A stretch of 18,244 bases of DNA from an uncultured Synergistaceae bacterium (GTDB lineage Bacteria; Synergistota; Synergistia; Synergistales; Aminobacteriaceae), in assembly GCA_937870605.1 (NCBI GenBank), contig CALMZW010000114.1, positions 1 to 18,244 of the forward strand, written 5' to 3'. The notes beneath the pieces were generated by a model. It was not told the origin of the DNA. It was given only the letters and a program-made list of their open reading frames with translations, and searched no databases. Both the position numbers and the translations under genes were made by a program. Below, one piece after another: positions 7,112 to 13,805 of this stretch. Position 1 is the first letter of the stretch. Each line of letters starts with the position of its first letter.

Positions 7112-8471
7112 CGCGAACCACCACCGTGCAGGCGCCGACATCGCCCCGAAGGGTCAGATCGTCGGCTGCGCCGTCTATGCCCGCGAGAAGCTCCGGAATC
7201 GTTCCCGCGATGGTCATGCCCGCCACGGGAAGGCGCTCCTCCCCGCCGTCCAGGAGCACCCCCCTGATTCCGAGGGAATAGTCCCCGCTGACCGGATCGA
7301 CGGTATGCAGCCCCATCAGTTCCGTGACCAGAATGCCGCGCTTCAGGGCCCCGAGGAGTTCTTCGCGCGAGCGGGTTCCCGGCGTCATCATGAGGTTGCT
7401 CGTCGCCACATCGGGAGTCGAAGAGGCCGAACGACAGGCGTTCCCCGTCGAGGAGACGCCGTCTTCCGCGGCGTTGCGCAGATCGTAGAGGAATCCGGTG
7501 AGACGTCCGCGGTCGAGAAGCACCGTCCGGGATGTCGGAACACCTTCGTCATCGAAGGCGGACGTTCCCATCCCACCGGGCAGACGTCCGTCATCGGTCA
7601 GGGACACCCCGGGGCCCGCAACCATTTCCCCGACGCGTCCGCCGAGAAAGGACTGGTTCCGATGCACCGCCGACGCGAGAAAAAGCTCTCCCAGGACATC
7701 GAGAAGATCCGCCATGACGGGCGCGTCCAGGACGAGGTCATAGCGCCCCTTCGCAATGGCCTTTCCGCCGTGGGTCCGAGCGGTGCGGCGGACCGCCTCG
7801 CGGGCGACCAGAAGAGGATCCGCGCCGTCAAGCATGTGGGACTGTCCGTCGTATCCGCCCATGCTCCGGGTTCGACCGTCATCGAGTGCGACGGTCGTCC
7901 CGACGGAAACGCCGGTCGCCCGGCTCCATATCAGGACGCCCGTCGACGATGCGTAACACCGGACGCTCTCCCAGTCGCTCCAGGCGGCGCTCCGCACGGA
8001 ACAGACGCGAAGGCCGTCCCGCAAAGGCTCCGAGCGTGCGGCGTCCGTCATCCGCATGCACGCGTCGAAACGCTCCTGTCTCGTGAGAACCGGGATGCGC
8101 TCGTCGACCAGCTTCAGATCGTCCCGCGCTTCCGGCTCTCCGGGAAAGGGATGCGCCAGAAGGCGGACCCAGGGATCCGGATCGCCGACCCGGCAGTTCC
8201 GGACGCACCATTCGGGAAGACGCGATATCGCCTTCCCGTCGAAATCGTTCGTCGCCGCGACTCCCTGGCGACCGTCTCCGTCGATGACGCGAAGGCCGAC
8301 GGACCGGTCTTCGCCGGATCCGTCCTCCTCCGGCTCTCCGTCCAGAAGGGAGAGCGACGAAGAGCGGGAAGCGTCGAAAATTGCGTCCGCGCCCGAGGCG
8401 CCCCGGCGCAACGACTCTTCGACCAGGAGCAGGAGCGTCCGTTCGATTTCTTCCGTGCGGAATTCCTTCAT
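7089..8471 (-). CDS. pmbA: TldD/PmbA family protein, PmbA type
   Basis: TldD and PmbA (TldE) form a heteromeric protease involved in peptide maturation and antitoxin degradation. This 460-residue protein is the PmbA type. It has SAFDDEGVPTSRTVLLDRG (304-322) and the STGNACR segment (341-347), but in the region where TldD carries HExxxH it has only LGELFLASAVH, without the metal site. The ATG at 8471 overlaps the ltaE stop as ATGA, which fixes the start; ten additional in-frame codons upstream are not needed. No TldD partner is in this window. The family is confident; the substrate is unknown. Confidence 0.87.
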   Translation of the reverse strand: MKEFRTEEIERTLLLLVEESLRRGASGADAIFDASRSSSLSLLDGEPEEDGSGEDRSVGLRVIDGDGRQGVAATNDFDGKAISRLPEWCVRNCRVGDPDPWVRLLAHPFPGEPEARDDLKLVDERIPVLTRQERFDACMRMTDAARSEPLRDGLRVCSVRSAAWSDWESVRCYASSTGVLIWSRATGVSVGTTVALDDGRTRSMGGYDGQSHMLDGADPLLVAREAVRRTARTHGGKAIAKGRYDLVLDAPVMADLLDVLGELFLASAVHRNQSFLGGRVGEMVAGPGVSLTDDGRLPGGMGTSAFDDEGVPTSRTVLLDRGRLTGFLYDLRNAAEDGVSSTGNACRSASSTPDVATSNLMMTPGTRSREELLGALKRGILVTELMGLHTVDPVSGDYSLGIRGVLLDGGEERLPVAGMTIAGTIPELLAGIDGAADDLTLRGDVGACTVVVRDVAVSGD

Positions 8472-9493
8472 CCTGCCCTTCGGGCCTCCCGTACAATGCA
8501 TTCCGCCGCTTTCACCGCATCGGCGGCGCTCACGTCCAGATGCGTCACGAGACGGACCCGCCCTTCATCCGCGGGACTGAAGAGAACCCCGAGGCCGGCG
8601 CAACGGGACGCCAGTTCCGGAGCGTTCTTCACGGCGAAGTACACCATGTTCGTGGGCTTCCGGACGGACTGCACATCGAGCCCTCCGTCGCGGAGGATTT
8701 CGCCGATCCGGGCGGCGTTCGCATGATCCTCCGCCATCCGGGCCGCGTTGTGTTCGATCGCGTACAGCCCTGCCGCGGCAAGGACGCCGACCTGACGCAG
8801 CCCTCCGCCGACCTTCTTCCGCCAGTGACGGGCGCGGTCGATGAACTCCCGGGACGAGCAGATGACGCTTCCCACGGGCGCCCCGAGTCCCTTGGAGAGA
8901 CAGATCTGAACCGAGTCGACCTGTTTCGTGAACGTTTCGAGGGGGACATTCCATGCAGCGGCGGCGTTGAAGACCCGCGCCCCGTCCATGTGGACCGCGA
9001 GGCCCTTCCCTCGGGCGACGCGGACCAGGCCGGCGAGTTCCTCCGGGGACGACGCGTTTCCTCCGCGCCGGTTATGGGTGTTTTCCACGCAGAGCAGTCT
9101 GGCGGGCGCGACGTGGACATTCGACGGACGGCAATGCGCCGCGACCTGTGCGGCGTCGGGAAGCCCCGTCGCGTCGTCCGCGACGAGCGGAAGGATGCCG
9201 CCGAACGCAGCAAGCCCGCCGCCCTCGAAGAACAGGATGTGGCTTTCGGCGCCGAGAATCGCGGCGTCTCCCCTGCCGCAGTGCGTCAGCAGGGAAACGA
9301 GGTTTCCCATCGTTCCGGACGAGGCGAACAGGGCGCTCTCATGCCCCGAAAGCCCCGCCATCGTTTCCTCCAGGCGTCGGACCGTGGGGTCCTCGCAATA
9401 GACGTCGTCGCCGACCTCCGCCTGATACATGGCCTTTCGCATCCCCTCGGACGGACGGGTCACGGTGTCGCTTCGCAGATCGATGCAGTTCAT
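8468..9493 (-). CDS. ltaE: Low-specificity L-threonine aldolase
   Basis: This PLP enzyme cleaves L-threonine or allo-threonine to glycine and acetaldehyde. The 341-residue protein starts MNCIDLRSDTVTRPSEGM, as the family does. It carries VGDDVYCEDPT (27-37), ENTHNRRGG (137-145), HMDGAR (168-173) and the PLP lysine K201 in CLSKGLGAPVGS. The ATG at 9493 follows AAGGAGG at 10 nt; the open frame continues upstream inside the PHP gene but is non-homologous there. It overlaps pmbA by 4 nt and follows the PHP gene by 19 nt. Glycine and acetaldehyde production suits an amino-acid-fermenting organism. Confidence 0.94.
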   Translation of the reverse strand: MNCIDLRSDTVTRPSEGMRKAMYQAEVGDDVYCEDPTVRRLEETMAGLSGHESALFASSGTMGNLVSLLTHCGRGDAAILGAESHILFFEGGGLAAFGGILPLVADDATGLPDAAQVAAHCRPSNVHVAPARLLCVENTHNRRGGNASSPEELAGLVRVARGKGLAVHMDGARVFNAAAAWNVPLETFTKQVDSVQICLSKGLGAPVGSVICSSREFIDRARHWRKKVGGGLRQVGVLAAAGLYAIEHNAARMAEDHANAARIGEILRDGGLDVQSVRKPTNMVYFAVKNAPELASRCAGLGVLFSPADEGRVRLVTHLDVSAADAVKAAECIVREARRAG

Positions 9494-9512
9494 TCGGAAA
9501 AAACCTCCTTCG

Positions 9513-10340
9513 CTATAACGAAACTCCGAGACGCGCCCAGGGCGTGAGGTCTTCGCTGACCGCCACTCCCAGGGATACGCTCGGACGATTGTCTCCGTGG
9601 TAGTCGGATCCGGCGGTCGGATAGAGCCCCATCTCCGCGGCGATGCGCAGGTACGTGAACACCTGCTCCGGCGTATGCCGCGACGACATGCACTCCAGCC
9701 CCCAGAGTCCGAAATCCTTGAGTTCGCGCAGGATCCGGCGCAGGGCTTCCGGATCATCCGTCGTCTGGCCGGGATGGGCCAGCACCGCGACGCCGCCGGC
9801 TTTCCGGATGATCCCGATGCAGCGTTCCGGAGAGAGCCGGTATCGGGAAACATAGGCGGGAGCGTCGTGCGCGAGATACCGGACGAACGCGGAGGCCATA
9901 TCCGGAACCCGTCCCTTGCGCACCATGACGCGCGCGATATGGGGCCGGGCGACCACGTCGCCGTGCGCTTCCGCCTCGACCTCTTCGATGGAGACGTCGA
10001 GCCCGAGCTTCTGGAGCCTGAGGCAGATCTCGCGGTTCCGGACATCCCGCCCGACGCGCAGTTCCGCAAACTCCCGCTCGAGATCCGGATCCCGGGGATC
10101 GAAGCGGTACCCCAGAATATGGAGCACTCCGCCGAATTCGGCGGAGAGTTCGACTCCCGAAATGCCGGCGATCCTGTGACGCCGGCAGGAGACGAGAAAA
10201 TCCGCGATCCCCTCGGTGGAATCGTGGTCTGTGAGACTCAGGACGGAAAGCCCGAGGGCCGCGCCTCGTCGCGGAAGGTCCGCGGGGCGCATGGTTCCGT
10301 CGGAACAGGTGCTGTGAACATGGAGGTCGACGAGTATCAT
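9513..10340 (-). CDS. PHP-domain metal-dependent phosphoesterase
   Basis: The 275-residue PHP protein resembles the YciV/RNase AM group, which hydrolyses nucleoside 3',5'-bisphosphates and short RNA 5' ends. All expected metal ligands are visible: HVHSTCSDG (7-15), TDHD (37-40), E64 in GVELS, H74 in HILGY, H134 in ARPH, H189 in LAHP, and D246/H248 in SDYHG. Length and motif order match the stand-alone enzyme, not the PHP domain of DNA polymerase III or histidinol phosphatase. The ATG at 10340 overlaps the cheW stop by 4 nt. The class is confident; the exact substrate is inferred. Confidence 0.88.
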   Translation of the reverse strand: MILVDLHVHSTCSDGTMRPADLPRRGAALGLSVLSLTDHDSTEGIADFLVSCRRHRIAGISGVELSAEFGGVLHILGYRFDPRDPDLEREFAELRVGRDVRNREICLRLQKLGLDVSIEEVEAEAHGDVVARPHIARVMVRKGRVPDMASAFVRYLAHDAPAYVSRYRLSPERCIGIIRKAGGVAVLAHPGQTTDDPEALRRILRELKDFGLWGLECMSSRHTPEQVFTYLRIAAEMGLYPTAGSDYHGDNRPSVSLGVAVSEDLTPWARLGVSL

Positions 10341-10858
10341 GAGCCCGCGACTGCGGTCTTGGCCTCCTCCAGTATTTCCTCGATATCGAACAGGACCGGA
10401 AGGTCGAGAAGCACGATCAGGCGGCCGTCACTGTGTTTCGCCACGCCGAGAAGGTATTTCTTGTCCATCGACGAGCTGATCTGCCCCGCCTGCTCGATCT
10501 GGGAATCGTAAATCGTGCATACCTCGCGGACGGAATCCACGAGGATGCCGAATTGGATTTCGTTCCACGAGATCACGACGATACGGGCCTCGTCGGTCAG
10601 ATCCCTGTGGTTCATTCCGACCTTCATCTGCATGTCGAACACGGGGAAGATATTCCCCCGGAGGTTGATCACGCCCCGGATGTACTCCGGCGCATTCGGC
10701 ACCCGCGTAATGAACGGGGGCACGCGCACGATCTCCCGTATCGCCTTTACGTCAACGCCGAAATCCTCGTTGTCCAGGGCGAAGACCAGCGTGATGTGTT
10801 CTTCTCCCTTCGCTTCCACATTCTTTTTCGCAATTTCAGGATTTACAGAAAGATCCAT
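10337..10858 (-). CDS. cheW: Chemotaxis coupling protein CheW
   Basis: CheW links chemoreceptors to the CheA kinase in signalling arrays at the cytoplasmic membrane. The 173-residue protein has a charged N-terminal tail (1-20) followed by a single CheW domain, with the hallmark VPNAPEYIRGVINLRGNIFP at about 53-72. There is no CheA or receiver domain, and no other chemotaxis gene is in the window. The ATG at 10858 follows GGGAGG 8 nt upstream. A GGGGG-ATG-CCCCC mini-hairpin lies directly before the ribosome-binding site and could affect initiation. The gene is translationally coupled to the PHP gene by a 4-nt overlap. Confidence 0.93.
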   Translation of the reverse strand: MDLSVNPEIAKKNVEAKGEEHITLVFALDNEDFGVDVKAIREIVRVPPFITRVPNAPEYIRGVINLRGNIFPVFDMQMKVGMNHRDLTDEARIVVISWNEIQFGILVDSVREVCTIYDSQIEQAGQISSSMDKKYLLGVAKHSDGRLIVLLDLPVLFDIEEILEEAKTAVAGS

Positions 10859-10909
10859 GTGTCGTCCCTCCCGGGGGCATCCCCCAACTCCGGCTTCATT
10901 ATGGAAATA

Positions 10910-11419
10910 CTACCATGATTCCAGATGCAGCAAGTCTCCGGATAGCGTAAGAATCCGGATTTCATGCCCGAAGATCATCGCAACGCTCGCCGGATCCCGC
11001 CCGAGCGGAAGGGAGCACGACCCCGGATTCAGAAAGATCGTTCCTTCCTCCCTGACGAGGGCCGCAACATGCGTATGCCCGGAAATGGCGAGCGCGGCCC
11101 CGGCCCGCAACGCCGCATTGCGAAACGTCGGAAAATCGGTCCCGTGCGAGAGAAGAACGGTTCTCCCATCCCAGAACAGGGAGGCCAGCGGAAGAAGGGG
11201 AGTCCGGAGAAATCGCTCCGCGCCGCCGTCTGCGTTCCCGCGCGCGATGACGACGGGAACCGAACAGTCGTTGATCCGCTCCGCAAGTTCCGTATCCGCC
11301 GGGGCGAGGACATCTCCCGCATGCAGGATTCCGTCCGCCGGGCCGAAAAGCGCGCATGCCGCGTCCCACGCGTCGACATTCCCGTGACTGTCCGCCAGGA
11401 CGCCAAGATGCCGCGTCAT
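10910..11419 (-). CDS. YfcE/MJ0936-type metallophosphoesterase
   Basis: The 169-residue calcineurin-like phosphodiesterase has the motif set of the family: VLADSHGN (7-14, metal ligands D10 and H12), HAGD (33-36), GN (61-62), SHG (91-93) and SGHTH (113-117). Its relatives hydrolyse model phosphodiesters, and the physiological substrate is not established. The ATG at 11419 has GAGGTGG close upstream; 40 further open codons upstream are not family-like and lie in the divergent promoter region. In Bacillus the related ysnB sits beside rph and rdgB, so its presence in this run fits old gene linkage. Confidence 0.9.
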   Translation of the reverse strand: MTRHLGVLADSHGNVDAWDAACALFGPADGILHAGDVLAPADTELAERINDCSVPVVIARGNADGGAERFLRTPLLPLASLFWDGRTVLLSHGTDFPTFRNAALRAGAALAISGHTHVAALVREEGTIFLNPGSCSLPLGRDPASVAMIFGHEIRILTLSGDLLHLESW

Positions 11420-11600
11420 CGTTCCACCTCTTCCTCCGGCCGCAACATTCCCGGCCGTGATCCGGGCGTGAAATGCCCGTGAATATGGTGTTTTACGAAG
11501 TTCTATACTACAATGAATCCCGTTTGGGAAGCCTTGCACGTATCGAAGGGAAATCCCATACGCATCTATTGTAGCATGGAGAAAAATGGAGGCAGTGTCG
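11420..11600. promoter_or_regulatory. Divergent promoter region, yfcE-like gene and epimerase
   Basis: The region separates the two divergent transcription units. TACAAT occurs on the plus strand at 11509-11514 and would give the epimerase a leader of roughly 80 nt. TGCTACAAT, an extended -10, occurs on the minus strand at 11568-11576 and would give the phosphodiesterase operon a leader of about 140 nt. A short dyad CGGGC/GCCCG flanks 11470. No strong -35 boxes are seen, so the assignments are tentative. Confidence 0.35.
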
Positions 11601-12578
11601 ATGCAGCGTCATGCCCTCGTCACCGGCGGAGCCGGTTTTATCGGGTCGCATTTGTGCGATCGCCTCGCAGCGGATGGATGGTTCGTCACAATCGTCGACA
11701 ATCTGAGCTCTGGCTCGCGGGATTCCGTCGCGCCCCTTCTCGCCTCGGGACAAGCGAGGCTTCTTGAGTGCGATGTCCGGGAGACGCATCGCTTCGCGCC
11801 GCTTTTCCGCGAAGTCGGGGGCGTCTTTCATCTCGCCGCGGAGGTCTCCGTCGCGCGATCCGTGGAACAACCGGTCCTCTGCGCGGACGTCAATGTTCTC
11901 GCATTCGTGGACATACTCCAGCTCGCGCGCGAGCGGAGCGTTCCGGTCGTCTATGCGAGTTCCTCGGCAGTATACGGGAACCGCGACGACGCCGCGATCG
12001 GCGAAGACGCGCCGCCGGCGCCGACATCGCCCTACGGCGCAAGCAAGCTGGCCGACGAGGCCTTCGCCCGCGCCGCAACGGACTCTTTCGGCGTCCCGAC
12101 CGTCGGGCTCCGCTTCTTCAACGTATACGGGCCGCGACAAAACCCCGACGGGGACTACGCGGCCGTCGTCCCCGCCTTCATACGGGCCGCGCTGTCCGGA
12201 AAAGCGCCCCAGATTCACGGAGACGGCCGGCAGACCAGGGACTTCGTATTCGTCTCCGATGTCGTCCGCGCGCTTGCGGAATCCGCGCTCAGGGCGGCGG
12301 ATCTTGCCGGGGACGTTCTCAACGTCGGAAGCGGAACCGCGACATCGATCCTGGAACTCGCGCGCATCACCGCCGGTTGCGCCGACGGCTCGCCGCTGCC
12401 TCCGGTCTTTCTCCCGCGCCGTCCCGGAGACATCCGCAACAGTTGCGCCGATATCCGGAAGATGCGAACGGCGCTCGGAATGAACGGTTCGACGCCCATC
12501 GGCGAAGGAATCGCCGAAACGGCCCGCTGGTTTCGCACCCGGGAACACCCCCTGAAGGGACTGAACGAACATGAATGA
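11601..12578 (+). CDS. NAD-dependent epimerase/dehydratase (extended SDR, GalE-like)
   Basis: This probable nucleotide-sugar epimerase or dehydratase of the GalE/WbpP type would supply sugars for surface polysaccharides. The 325-residue protein has the NAD-binding TGGAGFIGSHL (8-18), the catalytic SSSAVYG (120-126) and YGASK (145-149), and the RDFVFVSDVVRA substrate-domain segment (213-224). I chose ATG 11601 because GGAGG ends 8 nt upstream; the in-frame ATG at 11586 overlaps that site. It is the first gene of a plus-strand unit and overlaps the next gene by 8 nt. The exact sugar cannot be read from the sequence. Confidence 0.88.
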   Translation: MQRHALVTGGAGFIGSHLCDRLAADGWFVTIVDNLSSGSRDSVAPLLASGQARLLECDVRETHRFAPLFREVGGVFHLAAEVSVARSVEQPVLCADVNVLAFVDILQLARERSVPVVYASSSAVYGNRDDAAIGEDAPPAPTSPYGASKLADEAFARAATDSFGVPTVGLRFFNVYGPRQNPDGDYAAVVPAFIRAALSGKAPQIHGDGRQTRDFVFVSDVVRALAESALRAADLAGDVLNVGSGTATSILELARITAGCADGSPLPPVFLPRRPGDIRNSCADIRKMRTALGMNGSTPIGEGIAETARWFRTREHPLKGLNEHE

Positions 12579-12957
12579 GAACATCCCGCCGGACACAGCC
12601 GCACTCGGGGAGATGATCGATTCGCTGAAGCTCGTCTCCGCCCGCCTCATCGAATCGATATCCCGGACATCGCAACTGGCGTCGTCGGCGACGCCCGAGA
12701 TGCAGCGCATCTTCGGCGAATGGCTCGCCCTCGTGAGCGGGCAGATTCTCAGCGGACTGGAAAACGGCGGCGACGTCGATCTCCCGGATGCCGCCCGCCG
12801 GATCGGCATTGACGAAAGCACGGTGCTCTCGCTGCTTCTCGCCCTGCATCGCGGCGGAAAGATACGGATCGAAAGCGTCCGCGCCGTCGTGACGGACGCT
12901 CCGGATACGGAAATCTGCGAATGTCTTCTGAAAGGAGGGGAAGGCCATACCCACTGA
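12571..12957 (+). CDS. Uncharacterised 128-residue protein, possible winged helix
   Basis: I do not recognise this protein. It has an N-terminal helical half (about 10-60, rich in Leu, Ile and Ser) and a segment at about 68-104, DLPDAARRIGIDESTVLSLL onward to GGKIRIESV, that reads like a helix-turn-helix followed by a beta wing. It ends with a His-containing tail. No signal peptide or membrane segment is seen. It overlaps the epimerase gene by 8 nt, and its 3' end contains the ribosome-binding site of the DeoC-like gene, so the three are probably co-transcribed. A DNA-binding or protein-partner role is only a guess. Confidence 0.7.
   Translation: MNENIPPDTAALGEMIDSLKLVSARLIESISRTSQLASSATPEMQRIFGEWLALVSGQILSGLENGGDVDLPDAARRIGIDESTVLSLLLALHRGGKIRIESVRAVVTDAPDTEICECLLKGGEGHTH
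12933..12938 (+). promoter_or_regulatory. Ribosome-binding site pointing to an ATA start
   Basis: A strong AGGAGG (within AAAGGAGGGG) lies inside the 3' end of the 128-residue gene. It is 8 nt from an in-frame ATA at 12947, 20 nt from GTG 12959 and 26 nt from TTG 12965. The ideal spacing falls on ATA, and there is no ATG in frame nearby. Confidence 0.6.
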
Positions 12958-12958
12958 T

Positions 12959-13699
12959 GTGGAATTGCTTGCGAAAAAGGCCCACCGGCAGGCGGCCATG
13001 GCGGAAGCGGGACTGATCCCCGTCCCGTCGGCGAGCGAAATTCAACCGATGCTGGAAACGATGCTTCTCTCCCCGACGGTGCAGCGAAGCGATGTCGAAA
13101 AATGCTGCAAGGAGGCGATCCGGTACGGCTTCGCGGCCGTTTGCGTTTCGCTTTCGTGGGTGGAAACGGCGGCCGCCTTTCTGAAAGGGGCGGACGTCCT
13201 GACGGTCGCCGCCATCGATTTTCCGTTCGGCGCCGATCCGTTTCCGTTCAAGGTCAGCGCCGCCTCATGGGCGGCCGAGCACGGGGCGCAGGAACTGAAC
13301 GTCGCCGTCTCGCACACCGCGATCCTTTCGGGCGACAAAGCCGCAATCCGGGAGGAATTCCAGGCCATACGCCGGGCGGCGTCCGACATTTCGGTGAAGG
13401 CGGTTCTCGAAACATCCCGGCTTTCGGACGCCCAGGTCATCATGGCCGTCCGATGCGCGGAAATCAGCCGTATCGAGTTCGTCGCCGGCGGAACCGGCTT
13501 CTTCGGTTCCACGTCGCTCCTGTCCGCATCCATGCTCTACTCGGCCGCGCCGTCCTCGATGAAAATCGCCGCGGCCGGGGAGTATAAGTCGCTCAAACAG
13601 ATTCTGCCGATCGCAGCGATGGGCGTCAAACGGTTTTTTTCCGCGAATCCCGTCGCCCTGCTCGGTCTCCCGCCTCTCGCCGACGAAACGGAATCCTGA
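12959..13699 (+). CDS. DeoC-fold protein lacking the Schiff-base lysine
   Basis: The 246-residue protein looks like a deoxyribose-phosphate aldolase (DeoC) TIM barrel: VCVSLSWVETA, AIDFPFGADPFPFKV, the AVLETSRLSDAQVI strand-helix and MKIAAAGEYKSLK occur in DeoC order. At the active site, however, the usual FVKTSTGF reads FVAGGTGFF (A176 for the Schiff-base Lys), and the conserved Asp strand reads QELNVAVS (N114). The second lysine (K202) remains. Normal aldolase activity is therefore unlikely. The start is uncertain: GTG 12959 is annotated, but ATA 12947 has better ribosome-binding spacing and would add four residues. It is followed by a strong hairpin. A different aldolase-superfamily function is possible. 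Confidence 0.75.
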   Translation: MELLAKKAHRQAAMAEAGLIPVPSASEIQPMLETMLLSPTVQRSDVEKCCKEAIRYGFAAVCVSLSWVETAAAFLKGADVLTVAAIDFPFGADPFPFKVSAASWAAEHGAQELNVAVSHTAILSGDKAAIREEFQAIRRAASDISVKAVLETSRLSDAQVIMAVRCAEISRIEFVAGGTGFFGSTSLLSASMLYSAAPSSMKIAAAGEYKSLKQILPIAAMGVKRFFSANPVALLGLPPLADETES

Positions 13700-13749
13700 G
13701 AACACCACCGTCATCAGGGGAACGAATGCAGCCGATCACGCACGAAGAC

Positions 13750-13782
13750 GCGAGGGGAGGACGATGAACGTCCTCCCCTCGC
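13750..13782. terminator. Convergent-gene terminator, DeoC-like and symporter
   Basis: A perfect 13-bp stem GCGAGGGGAGGAC / GTCCTCCCCTCGC (13750-13762 with 13770-13782) encloses a 7-base loop. On the plus strand it is followed by TGTCGTTTT, so it should end the epimerase/DeoC-like unit. It also lies 24 nt past the symporter stop on the minus strand, where the downstream T content is lower but the stem can still act. Confidence 0.85.
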
Positions 13783-13805
13783 TGTCGTTTTCCCGTTCGT
13801 ATTTC

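Noticed and set aside
5861..7267. 468-codon plus-strand frame opposite the amidase
   Set aside because: Composition is typical of an antisense shadow (Arg/Pro/Gly), and the amidase is unambiguous.
10873..10885. GGGGG-N3-CCCCC hairpin between the phosphodiesterase gene and cheW as a terminator
   Set aside because: There is no T-run on either strand, the loop is only 3 bases and it abuts the cheW ribosome-binding site. At most it modulates cheW translation.
11508..12821. 437-codon minus-strand frame opposite the epimerase
   Set aside because: The plus-strand epimerase has complete motifs and a good start; the antisense frame has none.
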